DNA of 64,000 nucleotides, taken from Bacteroides neonati. GTDB lineage: Bacteria; Bacteroidota; Bacteroidia; Bacteroidales; Bacteroidaceae. Location: contig NZ_HG726027.1 of NCBI RefSeq assembly GCF_000499785.1, positions 62,001 through 126,000 on the forward strand, read 5' to 3'. Shown piece after piece: positions 52,208-62,564 of the stretch; the first letter of the stretch is position 1; every line of letters begins with the position of its first letter. The position numbers and the translations under genes were made by a program. Below the pieces are notes generated by a model. The model had not been told where the DNA came from. It did no database searches and saw only the letters and a program-made list of their open reading frames with translations.

Positions 52208-55200
52208 CTAGGTTTCTTGCTCCGGCTGTGGTTTGTCTTCAGTGGCTTCGGGGGCTGTTTCTCCCTTGCCATACTTACTAGGGCTAACTTTAAAATGTTT
52301 CTTAAATACCTCCCGGAAGTATTTCGCATCGTTAAATCCGGTCAACTCCGCTACTTCTGTGATATTATGCTTACCCTCTTTGAGTAGTTGTGCGGCGCGT
52401 GTTAATCTAATAATTCGTATATAGTCGCCCGGAGCCTGATCGGTCAGTGCCTTTATTTTATTGTAAAAGCTTGTGCGGCTCATACTCATTAAGTTGCAAA
52501 GAACATCAACTGTGAACGCTGAGTTATCTAAATTATCCTCTACACTCTTCTTTACGGTAGCAATAAACTTCCAGTCAAGATCGGTGGAACAATTGATGCA
52601 ATCATTTCCCAAAGATACAGCTTCCGGATTGGCGTATCGATTTCTTAGTAAGGCTCTATTGGTAAGTAAACTTGCAATGGTTGCTTTTAGAATACCAATA
52701 TTGAATGGCTTTACTACATACTCGTCAGCACCGGTATTCAATCCTGCCAAAATGTTGTTTTCATCATTGAGGGCAGTGAGTAGGATAATTGGGATATGCG
52801 AGGTCTCAATATCACTTTTAAGTATACTACATAACTCGTCTCCTCTCATTTCCGGCATCATGATATCCGAAATAATCAACTCAGGCTTGTATTCCTTGAC
52901 AATCACTAAAGCTTTTTTGCCGTTACTGCAAGTTTTTACATTATATTTATCTGATAAGGTATGACTCAAATAATTACGCAACTCATCATTGTCTTCTACA
53001 ATCAGGATGCGTTGGTTACTCTCTGTGTTTTCCTTTTTGACCTCCTTATAAAAGGTAGCCGAAGTGCTTGTAATCGGTGATTGAGTAGGTAGCATCGAAC
53101 TACTCTTTTTATTTGCTAATCGAGCTTTATGGTAGTATTTACTGTCTTTATGGAAAACAATTTTAGCAACAGATCCTTGGTGTTCAATACTATTCATCGT
53201 AATCTTACCTCTATGCAAACGAACTAGTTTCCAAACCAGCATAAGTCCGATTCCGCTGCCGGTCACCATTGAGTTGATCGCATTGCTTCCCCTGAAGTGA
53301 ATTTTAAATAGCTTTTTCTGCTCATTCGTTGGAATGCCGATACCGGTATCCTTCACTTCTATGCTCCATGTGTCGCCATTATCACTCGCAAAGATGCTTA
53401 CGTTGCCATTATCCGGCGTATACTTTAGTGCATTCGAAACAATGTTTTTGAGGATTGAATCCATCTTATTTTTATCAAACCATACATTCAAATAGCGGAA
53501 ATTGCTTTCGTATGTAAAGTTAATATGCTTAATGTCTGCATAGGGTCTGAATACATCATATATTTCTGACATAAACATATTTACTTCATATTCTCCAATA
53601 AACAGTTCGGACGAATAGGTATCAACACGCTCAAAGTTTATAAGGTTAGTTGTCAAACGTAACAAAGCATTGACATTGCGTAGTGCTGTGTTGATATTGC
53701 TTACTCCATCTTGGCTTAAACTTTCTTTCTCTTCCAGTTCTTCTAGTGGTGCTTTAATCAAGGTAAGCGGAGTTCGGATATCATGCGCGGTGTTAATAAA
53801 GAAGTGAATTTTTTCATCTGAGGCTTTACGTTGTTTACTTAGTATGATTACCCGAAGAGCAGCAACGGCAATCAGCCCAATAATAATAATGTAGATAAGT
53901 ATCGCCCATATACTTAACCAAAAGGGATAGGCTACTTCTATTTGGATACTCCGTTCTTCGATAATTACACGTTTATCCTCACTCGAAATAGCACGCACAC
54001 GCAATGTGTATGTTCCAGGGTCAATGTTTGTGAATCGAATTACGTCTTCTTTACCCGGATGACTCCATTCGTCATAAAAGCCTTCTAGTTTCCATGAATA
54101 TAAGATATTTGACGGGTAGTCGTAATTTATTGACGAAACTTTTAATGAGAATATATTTTGATTTGATTTTAGCTTCAGTATTTTAGTGTCATCAATACTA
54201 CTAGTCAATGGTGAGTTTTTATCATTCGGATAAACTTCTTGATAAAAGAGTTTGAAATCACTAAAGACCATTTTAGAGGAATAGTTTCTAGGTATCTTCA
54301 TGTCTTTATCGAATTCGACAGCACCATCTGAACTGCCAACTACAAAATGTCCATTTTTACGCAGCACACCCGAACTTGAGTTGAAGTGAATAGTCATTAA
54401 TCCTTGATCTTTGGTCCAATTATGAAAGATTTTTTCTTTCGGGTAAAAACTGCTGAGTCCATTCTCTGTTCCCAAAAGTATATCTACATCATGATCCGAT
54501 AAGATAGAATAGATGTTATTTGAAATTAGAGCACTGTTTTCTGTATGATAATGAGTGAAAAGTTTGGTTTTCAGATTATAAATTAATAACCCATAGCCAC
54601 TTGTTCCGATGTAAAGCAAGCCATTTTTTGCTTGATAAAGCGAATATATATAACTTGATTCGATCGGTAGCTTGATATACTTGGCAACTCCGGATTCCTT
54701 GTTTAGTAAATACAATCCGGAGGCACTACCTATCCACATGTGTTGATTATCTTTCTCAAGAATGGCTGTTATAGAGGTAACCCCATTGTAGATGCGAAAA
54801 GAGTTCTCTTTTAGATTTCTTTTTTTAAGATAATGATATCCTCCCGACCAGATATTTCCTTCAGAATCCTTTGTTATATCACGGATATATTTGTCTGGAT
54901 GTGTGTCTTTGGGATTGTAGTCGGTAGGGGTGAAGTATTTAGTCGATCGATTCCTTTTATCTATTTGATAGAATCCCGAACTATATCCACCTGCCCAAAT
55001 AATACCTGGAGATACTTCACATAAAGTAATAAAGATTTTATTCTTGTCTTTTATGCCTGAAGAAGACTCTGCCGGGAATGAATTCCACGTTTTAGTTTTA
55101 GGGTTATATTGGCTGATGCCATTATTTGTTCCAAACCAAAGATCTCCATCGCTATCTTCAATAATTGCATTGACTTGATTATTAATAAGTGATTGTTTAT

Positions 55201-56224
55201 TACCTATGGCATGTTTAATCCAGTTATAGCTTGAGTAACGATTGTTACGTACCGTAATGCCGATAGGGTAATTAGCTAACCATATTCGCTCAGCCTGATC
55301 CACATAAATATCATTGATGCTATTCCCGTTCATTGCATTGTTTTTATCATAATCTGCTATGATATACGGGTCGATATGATGTGTTGCTATATTTATCTTG
55401 TAAACTCCGGCTCCATCAGTTGCTATTAGTAACTCTTTCATGGAAAGCGGCTTAATACAAGATATACTTAAATCTTCCAGGCTTATCTCTGGCTTTATTA
55501 CTCTTTTAAGCTTTATGTCATAGATAAAAATACCACGTTGAAAAGTACCGATGAGAAGCTTTTTCGATGCACTATGGAAGTATATCTCGTTGACTTGTAT
55601 TTTCAGCTTATCCAGTTCTTCACATGGTTGTAATTCCAGTTTTTGGTTTACCAGTTCAGCATAATGAATGCCCACTCCCGTTCCAACAAAGAAATGAGTA
55701 TCATCAATTTGTTTGATACAAGTGATCTCTTCTTTAATGTTATTAATAAGGCGACTAATCTTTTGAGTCCGGGTGTTGTATAGAAACAAAAAATCTCTAT
55801 TGCAGAGCCAAATGTTGTTGTGATTGTCAATGAAGCTAAAGCTAACCGGAGACGGGTTATTAAATTCGTCAAGTTTGGGTAGCTTATAAGTCAAAGTAAA
55901 TAAATCACGCGCACTATCGTATTGAAAGACTCTACCTTTTCTGCTAATTTCCCATAATACTCCCTCTTTGTCTATATATAGCCAATTAAATCCGATGGAT
56001 GAATTTAGTTCATCTATGCCGTCAAATAGTTTGTAATGTTTAAATTCACTACCGTCGTATCGATCAATGCCTTCATGAGTCAGAAACCACATATACCCTT
56101 TGTGGTCTTTTGGGATATTATATACGCGTCTGTTGCTTAATCCATCTTCTACTCCAATGTATTTATATGTTTGCGCGATACTCACTATCGGAAACAGTAA
56201 AAAAAGAAAAAGCCACTTTATCAT
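52208..56224 (-). CDS. Hybrid two-component system sensor/regulator (HTCS)
   Basis: 1338 residues. Signal peptide at 1-17, then two periplasmic seven-blade propellers built from regulator-propeller repeats (LSNRRVYNIPKDHKGYMWF) and a Y_Y_Y domain (about 690-760). One membrane segment spans about 769-794. The histidine kinase has H814 in FINTAHDIRTPL, an N-box in NIVSNALKYTPDN and G-boxes in DTGIGIP. The receiver domain has D1120 in ISDIMMPE. The C-terminal AraC-type DNA-binding domain covers about 1200-1320 (SRTSFYNKIKALTD). In Bacteroides such proteins sense oligosaccharides and switch on a polysaccharide-use locus, but none lies beside it here. Downstream are the two ChrA genes. Confidence 0.93.
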   Translation of the reverse strand: MIKWLFLFLLFPIVSIAQTYKYIGVEDGLSNRRVYNIPKDHKGYMWFLTHEGIDRYDGSEFKHYKLFDGIDELNSSIGFNWLYIDKEGVLWEISRKGRVFQYDSARDLFTLTYKLPKLDEFNNPSPVSFSFIDNHNNIWLCNRDFLFLYNTRTQKISRLINNIKEEITCIKQIDDTHFFVGTGVGIHYAELVNQKLELQPCEELDKLKIQVNEIYFHSASKKLLIGTFQRGIFIYDIKLKRVIKPEISLEDLSISCIKPLSMKELLIATDGAGVYKINIATHHIDPYIIADYDKNNAMNGNSINDIYVDQAERIWLANYPIGITVRNNRYSSYNWIKHAIGNKQSLINNQVNAIIEDSDGDLWFGTNNGISQYNPKTKTWNSFPAESSSGIKDKNKIFITLCEVSPGIIWAGGYSSGFYQIDKRNRSTKYFTPTDYNPKDTHPDKYIRDITKDSEGNIWSGGYHYLKKRNLKENSFRIYNGVTSITAILEKDNQHMWIGSASGLYLLNKESGVAKYIKLPIESSYIYSLYQAKNGLLYIGTSGYGLLIYNLKTKLFTHYHTENSALISNNIYSILSDHDVDILLGTENGLSSFYPKEKIFHNWTKDQGLMTIHFNSSSGVLRKNGHFVVGSSDGAVEFDKDMKIPRNYSSKMVFSDFKLFYQEVYPNDKNSPLTSSIDDTKILKLKSNQNIFSLKVSSINYDYPSNILYSWKLEGFYDEWSHPGKEDVIRFTNIDPGTYTLRVRAISSEDKRVIIEERSIQIEVAYPFWLSIWAILIYIIIIGLIAVAALRVIILSKQRKASDEKIHFFINTAHDIRTPLTLIKAPLEELEEKESLSQDGVSNINTALRNVNALLRLTTNLINFERVDTYSSELFIGEYEVNMFMSEIYDVFRPYADIKHINFTYESNFRYLNVWFDKNKMDSILKNIVSNALKYTPDNGNVSIFASDNGDTWSIEVKDTGIGIPTNEQKKLFKIHFRGSNAINSMVTGSGIGLMLVWKLVRLHRGKITMNSIEHQGSVAKIVFHKDSKYYHKARLANKKSSSMLPTQSPITSTSATFYKEVKKENTESNQRILIVEDNDELRNYLSHTLSDKYNVKTCSNGKKALVIVKEYKPELIISDIMMPEMRGDELCSILKSDIETSHIPIILLTALNDENNILAGLNTGADEYVVKPFNIGILKATIASLLTNRALLRNRYANPEAVSLGNDCINCSTDLDWKFIATVKKSVEDNLDNSAFTVDVLCNLMSMSRTSFYNKIKALTDQAPGDYIRIIRLTRAAQLLKEGKHNITEVAELTGFNDAKYFREVFKKHFKVSPSKYGKGETAPEATEDKPQPEQET

Positions 56225-56279
56225 ATAGTTAAGACTTTTAGAATGATGTATTTAAATTTCCGAAGAACGATTCATTTCA

Positions 56280-56287
56280 CAAAATTA
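56280..56287 (-). promoter_or_regulatory. -7 element (TAATTTTG) before the HTCS gene
   Basis: Minus-strand TAnnTTTG match 55 bases before the HTCS start at 56224; -33 element not clear. Confidence 0.45.
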
Positions 56288-56381
56288 AGAACTATTTTTA
56301 ATATAACAAATTTTTTTCCAACTATAGCATTTAGCTTTTGATGATGTTTACTTGAAGTAAACAGGCTTTTGTGTCTGTTTA

Positions 56382-56420
56382 AATAAAAAAGGCTGTCACT
56401 TTTATTGAGTAACAGCCTTT
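56382..56420 (-). terminator. Terminator after purL
   Basis: Arms 56388-56399 and 56409-56420 (AAAGGCTGT/ACAGCCTTT core) pair at 11 of 12 positions around a 9-base loop. On the minus strand the stem is followed by TTTTTTATTT, a standard intrinsic terminator 27 bases after the purL stop. Confidence 0.85.
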
Positions 56421-56447
56421 CGGATGAATTATAATTTTAATGCCTAC

Positions 56448-59400
56448 TTATTTGACTTTTTGCTCTACCCATTTACGTGCATTTACAAAAGCTTCCATCC
56501 AAGGAGTTACCTGATCACTGTTTACGCGATCGCTTGGATAATAAGCATTTTGCCATGGAAATACAGCACGTTCGGGATGAGGCATCATAGCCAAGTGTCG
56601 ACCGTCTGTACTAGCCAAAGCTGCTACCGAGTAATCTGACCCATTCGGGTTAGCTGGATATTCATTGTAGTTGTATTTTGCTACCACATTGTATTTGTCT
56701 TCTTCGTAAGGTAATGAGAATTTACCTTCTCCATGAGCTACCCATACGCCAATTTGGCTGCCACTCAGAGAACCGAACATAACGCTACGATTAGTCGGAA
56801 TTGTTACTCCTACGAAGGTAGATTCGAATTTATGTGATTCGTTGTGAAGCATTTTACCCTTCTTCTGATGATCGGGGGTAATTAAGCCTAGCTCCATCAT
56901 TAACTGACATCCATTGCATATACCTAGTGATAGGGTGTCTTCGCGAGCATAGAAATTGTCAAGTGCTGTTTTGGCCTTTTCGTTAAATAAGAAACCACCT
57001 GCCCAGCCTTTGGCCGACCCTAGTACATCGGAGTTAGAGAAACCACCGCAATATACAATCATGTTTACGTCTTCAAGTGTCTCGCGTCCGCTAATTAGGT
57101 CCGTCATTGTTACATCTTTTACGTCGAAACCCGCTAAATAAAGGGTATAGGCCATTTCACGCTCGCCATTGGTTCCTTTTTCGCGAATGATAGCTGCGCG
57201 GATGCCGGTCGGTGTGCGACGGTTGGGATCGATACCATACTGCGAGAACTTACCTTTGAATTCCGGCATGAAGTGGAACTCCAATGGTTGCATCTTGTAA
57301 TTTTCGAAACGCTTTTTGGCACAACCATTCATCGATTGTTTGCGGTCAAGCAGGTAAGATGAAGAATACCATACCTCGCGCATATAGTCGATACCGAATT
57401 GATAAGTTGCATCGTTCTTCGATACCAGAATGTGGCGTTCGTCAGTTGGTTTTCCCAACTTAATGAAGCCTACACCAGCCTCCTCAAGTATCTTCTTTAC
57501 CTCTTCTTTATGTTTGTCGGAAATCTGGACAACAATACCCGGATTCTCCGCGAACAGAATCTTTACGATGTCTGTTTCGTTCATTTTGTCAAGGTCAATT
57601 TCCAGTCCACCTTCTACGTTGGCGAAACACATTTCAAGCAATGTTGTGATCAAACCACCTGCCGATATATCGTGTCCTGCCAGAATCAGTCCTTTCTGTA
57701 TCAACTCCTGAACGGCCAGGAATGCATCACGGAAGTATTCGGCATCTTGCACGCAAGGTACTTCGCTACCTACTTTACCCAGTGATTGAGCAAAAGCAGA
57801 GCCACCTAGTTTGAATGAATCGAAGCTGAAGTCAATATGATAAAGGGTTGTTTTATCGTTATTTACCAGAACCGGCGAAACAACCTTCTTTACGTCTGAC
57901 ACTTCACCACCTGCCGATACAATGACCGTTCCCGGAGAAATTACTTTTTCGCCATCGGGATACTTCTGTGTCATCGACATAGAATCCTTACCCGTGGGTA
58001 CATTGATTTGCAGTGCACAACAGAAATCGCTCAATGCTTTTACAGCGGTGTACAGACGAGCATCTTCACCTTCTTGCGAACGGCAAGGCCACATCCAGTT
58101 GGCTGATAATGAAATACTATCCATTCCATCCACCAGTGGAGCCCAGATAAGATTGGTCAGCGCTTCGCTTACTGCAAGGATAGAGCCGGCAGCCGGATCA
58201 GCCAATGCTGCCTGAGGTGCATGCCCGATAGAGGTTGCAATACCTTTTTCGCCGCGGTAGTCCAATGCTACCACACCACAGTCGCTTAACGGCAACTGAA
58301 TTTCACCTTGACATTGTTGGCGGGCTACTTTGCCCGTTACCGAACGGTCTACCTTGTTGGTTAACCAGTCTTTGCAGGCTACTGCTTCAAGTTGAAGTAC
58401 GTTGGTGAGGTATTCGTGGAGCTTGGGCAGTTCATATACCGGCATTTCGTAAGGACGATCTACCGTTTTGTCGATCATGTAAGTTTTGGGAGATGAACCA
58501 AACATTTGGTCAACCGCCAAGTCGAACGGACGAACACCGTCTGCCTGTTGGAAAGAGAAGCGGTGATCTCCGGTTGTTTCGCCTACTACATACATGGGAG
58601 CACGCTCGCGTTCTGCAATTTTTCTCACGTGTTCGATGGCTTCCTCTTTGATAAGGAGACCCATACGTTCCTGTGATTCGTTGGCGATAATTTCTTTGGC
58701 TGATAAAGTTGTGTCTCCGATAGGCAATTTACTCATATCGATGATACCCCCACACTCTTCGACGAGTTCCGACAGACAGTTTACGTGTCCGGCCGAACCG
58801 TGATCATGAATGGATACAACCGGATTATTCTCTTCTTCGCAAAGTGCACGAACCACGTTGTTGGCGCGTTTTTGCATTTCGGCATTGGCACGCTGTACTG
58901 CGTTCAACTCAATACCACTGCTGTATCGACCGGTATCTACCGATGATACCGAACCTCCACCGAGTCCGATGCGGTAATTGTCACCACCGATTACGACTAC
59001 TTTATTACCGGCTTCAGGCGCACCTTTCAGGCAGTCACGCTGTGTACCATAACCAACACCACCTGCCAGCATGATAACTTTGTCATAACCATATACTTCG
59101 TTGTTTTCGGTGTGTTCGAATGTCAGTACCGAACCGCAGATAAGCGGCTGTCCGAACTTGTTTCCAAAATCGGATGCGCCGTTAGATGCTTTGATGAGTA
59201 TTTGTTCGGGAGTTTGATACAACCATTTGCGTACGGGTAGAATTTCCTCCCATTCGCGTCCTTCGTCCGTACGAGGATACGAAGTCATATAAACAGCTGT
59301 TCCGGCAATAGGCCATGAGCCTTTACCACCTGCCATACGGTCGCGTATTTCGCCACCCGTACCTGTTGATGCTCCATTGAACGGCTCAACGGTTGTGGGA

Positions 59401-60152
59401 AAGTTATGTGTTTCGGCTTTGAGAGAGATAACACTTTTGATGTCTTTAATCTGGAAGAAGTCGGGTTTGGAGTGATCGGCCGGAGCAAACTGTTCTACTA
59501 CCGGTCCTTCCGAGAAGGCCACATTATCTTTATAGGCCGAGATAATTTTATTTGGATTTTCTTGCGTGGTTTTTTTGATCATCTGGAAGAGCGATGATTC
59601 CTGTTCTACACCATCGATGATGAATGTACCACCAAAAATTTTGTGACGGCAATGTTCTGAGTTGATTTGCGCAAAACCAAACACTTCCGAGTCTGTTAAC
59701 TTGCGACCTAAGTCACTTTCTACTTTTTTTAAGTAGTCCATCTCTTCTTTTGAGAGAGCGAGACCTTCTTTTTCGTTGTAGGCTTCGAGATCTTCTATGT
59801 AAAGGATGGGTTCCGGTTGGCGATTCGTCAAGAATACATGTTGATCGAGCCCTTTGTACATGCGTTGAAGCATAGGGTCGTAGTCTGCGTTTTCGTCTTT
59901 CACGGCGAAATACTCTTCGATACGGGCGATACCTTCAAGTCCCATATTCTGGGTTATTTCTACTGCGTTGGTACTCCATGGAGTAATCATTTCGCGGCGT
60001 GGACCAACAAAGCAGCCTTTCAGGTTATCTTCACTTTCCGTCACAGCTTCACCAAAAAGCCAGCAGAGTTTCTTACTATCGTCCGGGGTGAGCGGGTGGT
60101 TGCTCTCTACGGCAATCACGCTCTTGGAAGGGGTTCTGAAAAAAAGAATCAT
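56448..60152 (-). CDS. purL: Phosphoribosylformylglycinamidine synthase, single-chain type
   Basis: 1234 residues from the ATG at 60152. An extension to 60191 would overlap the promoter -7 element, so it is rejected. The enzyme makes FGAM from FGAR, glutamine and ATP in purine synthesis. It has the N-terminal domain (to about 150), a linker with EVFGFAQINSEHCRHKIFGG, and two AIRS-type ATP domains (VSLKAETHNFPTTVEPFNGASTG, NVPTGKDSMSMTQ). The C-terminal glutamine amidotransferase domain (about 985-1230) has the nucleophile C1079 in GICNGCQ and the catalytic His in MPHPERAVFPW. It is a single gene with its own promoter and terminator. Confidence 0.97.
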   Translation of the reverse strand: MILFFRTPSKSVIAVESNHPLTPDDSKKLCWLFGEAVTESEDNLKGCFVGPRREMITPWSTNAVEITQNMGLEGIARIEEYFAVKDENADYDPMLQRMYKGLDQHVFLTNRQPEPILYIEDLEAYNEKEGLALSKEEMDYLKKVESDLGRKLTDSEVFGFAQINSEHCRHKIFGGTFIIDGVEQESSLFQMIKKTTQENPNKIISAYKDNVAFSEGPVVEQFAPADHSKPDFFQIKDIKSVISLKAETHNFPTTVEPFNGASTGTGGEIRDRMAGGKGSWPIAGTAVYMTSYPRTDEGREWEEILPVRKWLYQTPEQILIKASNGASDFGNKFGQPLICGSVLTFEHTENNEVYGYDKVIMLAGGVGYGTQRDCLKGAPEAGNKVVVIGGDNYRIGLGGGSVSSVDTGRYSSGIELNAVQRANAEMQKRANNVVRALCEEENNPVVSIHDHGSAGHVNCLSELVEECGGIIDMSKLPIGDTTLSAKEIIANESQERMGLLIKEEAIEHVRKIAERERAPMYVVGETTGDHRFSFQQADGVRPFDLAVDQMFGSSPKTYMIDKTVDRPYEMPVYELPKLHEYLTNVLQLEAVACKDWLTNKVDRSVTGKVARQQCQGEIQLPLSDCGVVALDYRGEKGIATSIGHAPQAALADPAAGSILAVSEALTNLIWAPLVDGMDSISLSANWMWPCRSQEGEDARLYTAVKALSDFCCALQINVPTGKDSMSMTQKYPDGEKVISPGTVIVSAGGEVSDVKKVVSPVLVNNDKTTLYHIDFSFDSFKLGGSAFAQSLGKVGSEVPCVQDAEYFRDAFLAVQELIQKGLILAGHDISAGGLITTLLEMCFANVEGGLEIDLDKMNETDIVKILFAENPGIVVQISDKHKEEVKKILEEAGVGFIKLGKPTDERHILVSKNDATYQFGIDYMREVWYSSSYLLDRKQSMNGCAKKRFENYKMQPLEFHFMPEFKGKFSQYGIDPNRRTPTGIRAAIIREKGTNGEREMAYTLYLAGFDVKDVTMTDLISGRETLEDVNMIVYCGGFSNSDVLGSAKGWAGGFLFNEKAKTALDNFYAREDTLSLGICNGCQLMMELGLITPDHQKKGKMLHNESHKFESTFVGVTIPTNRSVMFGSLSGSQIGVWVAHGEGKFSLPYEEDKYNVVAKYNYNEYPANPNGSDYSVAALASTDGRHLAMMPHPERAVFPWQNAYYPSDRVNSDQVTPWMEAFVNARKWVEQKVK

Positions 60153-60188
60153 GTTGTATATGGATGATTTTACGTTTCTTTTAAGCCG

Positions 60189-60196
60189 CAAAGATA
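60189..60196 (-). promoter_or_regulatory. -7 element (TATCTTTG) before purL
   Basis: Minus-strand TAnnTTTG match 37 bases before the chosen start; a CAA at 60219 (TTG on the minus strand) is 22 bases away, near the usual spacing. Confidence 0.6.
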
Positions 60197-60479
60197 GTCA
60201 AAATAAAATAGAAATGCGCAAAAAAAGAATGTCACTTATCATAAACATTCTTGCAATCTGCTATAACTGCTTTTTATCTTTCTTTTATTCTCATTAGATA
60301 GATGAATGCAGTAAGAACGAACAATTTTCCGGGTATAGCTGTTAGGCTTCTGGCTTATTGCCGGATGGAATAGTCGTTTTTAAATTATTTTAAATCAAAC
60401 CGGGGCGTTTTGTAAGCTAAGAGCCGAAAAAACGTTAACAAGCTACTTTGGTCTCACAAAAAAATGCGATATTTGTGCC
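60197..60479. other. Intergenic region between divergent purL and LysE-family genes
   Basis: AT-rich, with no open frame of interest. A TACTTTG at 60444-60450 and a TATTTG at 60470-60475 are incomplete matches to the -7 consensus and may serve the LysE-family operon. No hairpin or RNA motif was recognised. Confidence 0.5.
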
Positions 60480-61133
60480 ATGATTCAGATAGGAACAATT
60501 TTCGATATACTATTGAAGGGCTTTATTATCGGCGTCGTGGTGTCTGCACCTTTAGGTCCGGTGGGAGTTCTTTGTATTCAGCGGACTTTGAATAAAGGGC
60601 GTTGGTATGGCTTTATGACAGGATTAGGAGCTTCTGTGAGTGATATTGCATATGCATTATTAACAGGCTATGGCATGAGTTTTGTTTTCGACTACATCAA
60701 CAAAAATATTTTTTACCTACAGCTACTTGGTAGTATTATGCTATTGCTTTTCGGCATTTATACCTTTCGTAGTAATCCGGTACAATCCATACGTCCGGTT
60801 TCGGCCAATAAGGGGTCTTACTTTCATAACTTCATTACCGCTTTTGTTGTAACGCTTTCCAATCCTTTAATCATCTTTCTATTTATCGGTTTATTTGCCC
60901 GCTTTGCGTTTGTAGAACCCGGTGTACTCGTATTCGAGAAGATTACCGGCTATTTTGCCATCGCTTTGGGTGCGTTGACTTGGTGGTTCTGCATTACCTT
61001 CTTTGTAAGCAAGGTACGCACAAAGTTTAATGTTCGCGGTATTTGGATTTTGAATCGTGTCATAGGTAGTATTGTGATGATCGTTTCTGTCGTTGGATTA
61101 ATTTATACCCTTTTGGGTGAATCGCTTTATTAA
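60480..61133 (+). CDS. LysE-family exporter
   Basis: 217 residues, about six membrane segments. The N-terminal LysE pattern APLGPVGVLCIQRTLNKG is followed by GFMTGLGASVSDIAYALL. The family exports basic or neutral amino acids or their derivatives, keeping intracellular levels safe. It heads a four-gene run with DUF4924, rfbD and prfC (29 bases before the next gene). The actual substrate is unknown. Confidence 0.86.
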   Translation: MIQIGTIFDILLKGFIIGVVVSAPLGPVGVLCIQRTLNKGRWYGFMTGLGASVSDIAYALLTGYGMSFVFDYINKNIFYLQLLGSIMLLLFGIYTFRSNPVQSIRPVSANKGSYFHNFITAFVVTLSNPLIIFLFIGLFARFAFVEPGVLVFEKITGYFAIALGALTWWFCITFFVSKVRTKFNVRGIWILNRVIGSIVMIVSVVGLIYTLLGESLY

Positions 61134-61162
61134 CTCATATATAATTAGAGGAAAGAAGTAAG

Positions 61163-61702
61163 ATGAATATAGCTCGTTTACTGAAAGAACAAAACATAGC
61201 CGAATACCTTATTTATATGTGGCAGGTAGAAGACATGATTCGTGCCAACGGTTGTGACTTGGATCGGGTGGAGGAGAAGATTATTTCTCGTTTTCCGGAA
61301 GAAGACCGCGCTACACTTAAAGAGTGGTATGGCAATCTTATTACGATGATGTATGAGGAGAATGTTCGGGAGAGCGGACATTTGCAAATTAACCGCAATG
61401 TACTTCAAAACCTGATTGAACTTAATAATCAATTATTGGCTTCCCCTCAGTTTCCCTTTTATACTGCAGCTTACTTTAAGGCACTCCCTTTTATCGTAGA
61501 ATTGCGTAGTAAGAATGGGAAAAAAGAAGAACCCGAATTAGAAACCTGTTTTGAGGCTCTTTATGGCGTTATGTTATTGCGTCTTCAAAAGAAAGAGATT
61601 ACGGTCGAAACAGCCAAAGCAATCGAAGCCATCAGTAGTTTTCTTTCCATGTTGGCCAATTACTACGAGAAAGATAAACAAGGAGAATTAAAATTTGATT
61701 AA
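61163..61702 (+). CDS. DUF4924 family protein
   Basis: 179 residues, soluble and alpha-helical, starting MNIARLLKEQNIAEYLIYMW. It matches the Bacteroidetes-specific DUF4924 family, which has no known function. It usually lies next to rfbD; here rfbD begins 1 base after its stop, which suggests coupled translation. Confidence 0.78.
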   Translation: MNIARLLKEQNIAEYLIYMWQVEDMIRANGCDLDRVEEKIISRFPEEDRATLKEWYGNLITMMYEENVRESGHLQINRNVLQNLIELNNQLLASPQFPFYTAAYFKALPFIVELRSKNGKKEEPELETCFEALYGVMLLRLQKKEITVETAKAIEAISSFLSMLANYYEKDKQGELKFD

Positions 61703-61703
61703 C

Positions 61704-62564
61704 ATGAACATACTGATTACCGGAGCGAACGGTCAATTAGGAAATGAAATGCGTGTGCTTTCCAAAGAAAATGCCCGGCATACTTATTTCTTCACTGATG
61801 TACAAGAACTCGATATTTGCAACGAAGAGGCTGTTATGGCCTATGTCAACGATTCTAAGATTGATCTGATTGTGAACTGTGCAGCTTATACGGCTGTAGA
61901 TCAAGCAGAAGAATCTTTCGATTTATGCAATAAACTGAACAATATAGCTCCCGGTTATCTGGCTCGTGCTGCTCAAAGTCGAGGCGCAGCCATTATACAG
62001 ATATCTACTGATTATGTGTTTGACGGAACAGCTCATGTTCCTTACACCGAAGAGAAGGAGACTTGTCCTAACTCTGTGTATGGTACTACGAAACTGGCAG
62101 GCGAACAAAATGTAATGGATCATTGCGAAAAGGCGGTAGTGATACGTACGGCTTGGCTCTACTCCATTTATGGCAATAACTTTGTCAAAACGATGATTCG
62201 TCTGGGTCGCGAACGCGAATCTCTTGGTGTTATTTTCGATCAGATCGGTACTCCGACCTATGCCCATGACTTGGCTCGTGCTATTTATGCCATTATTCGT
62301 AACGGTCTTGTACGGGGCGTTTATCATTTCAGCGATGAAGGTGCGTGCTCTTGGTACGACTTTACAGTAGCCATCCATCGGTTGGCAGGTATAGATTCGT
62401 GCAAGGTAACCCCGATACATACGGCTGATTATCCTACGAGAGCAGCTCGCCCACATTACTCTGTGCTCGATAAAACAAAAATTAAAACCACTTTCAATAT
62501 AGAAATTCCGCATTGGGAAACGAGTCTTAAACAGTGCATTTCTCAACTTTCAACAGAATTATGA
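61704..62564 (+). CDS. rfbD: dTDP-4-dehydrorhamnose reductase
   Basis: 286 residues from the ATG at 61704. It reduces dTDP-4-keto-L-rhamnose to dTDP-L-rhamnose for surface polysaccharides. It is a short-chain (extended) dehydrogenase: Rossmann motif GANGQLG at 7-13 and the catalytic YxxxK at Y126-K130 in SVYGTTKLAGE, with STDYVFDG at 101-108. The other rhamnose genes (rfbA, B, C) are not in the window. Its stop overlaps the start of prfC by ATGA. Confidence 0.92.
   Translation: MNILITGANGQLGNEMRVLSKENARHTYFFTDVQELDICNEEAVMAYVNDSKIDLIVNCAAYTAVDQAEESFDLCNKLNNIAPGYLARAAQSRGAAIIQISTDYVFDGTAHVPYTEEKETCPNSVYGTTKLAGEQNVMDHCEKAVVIRTAWLYSIYGNNFVKTMIRLGRERESLGVIFDQIGTPTYAHDLARAIYAIIRNGLVRGVYHFSDEGACSWYDFTVAIHRLAGIDSCKVTPIHTADYPTRAARPHYSVLDKTKIKTTFNIEIPHWETSLKQCISQLSTEL

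Noticed and set aside
52195..52329. Longer N-terminus for the first ChrA subunit
   Set aside because: It would overlap the hybrid sensor gene by about 120 bases and has no membrane-protein character; ATG at 52194 gives the normal length.
61923..62546. 207-codon minus-strand frame
   Set aside because: Antisense to rfbD, which carries its Rossmann and YxxxK motifs.
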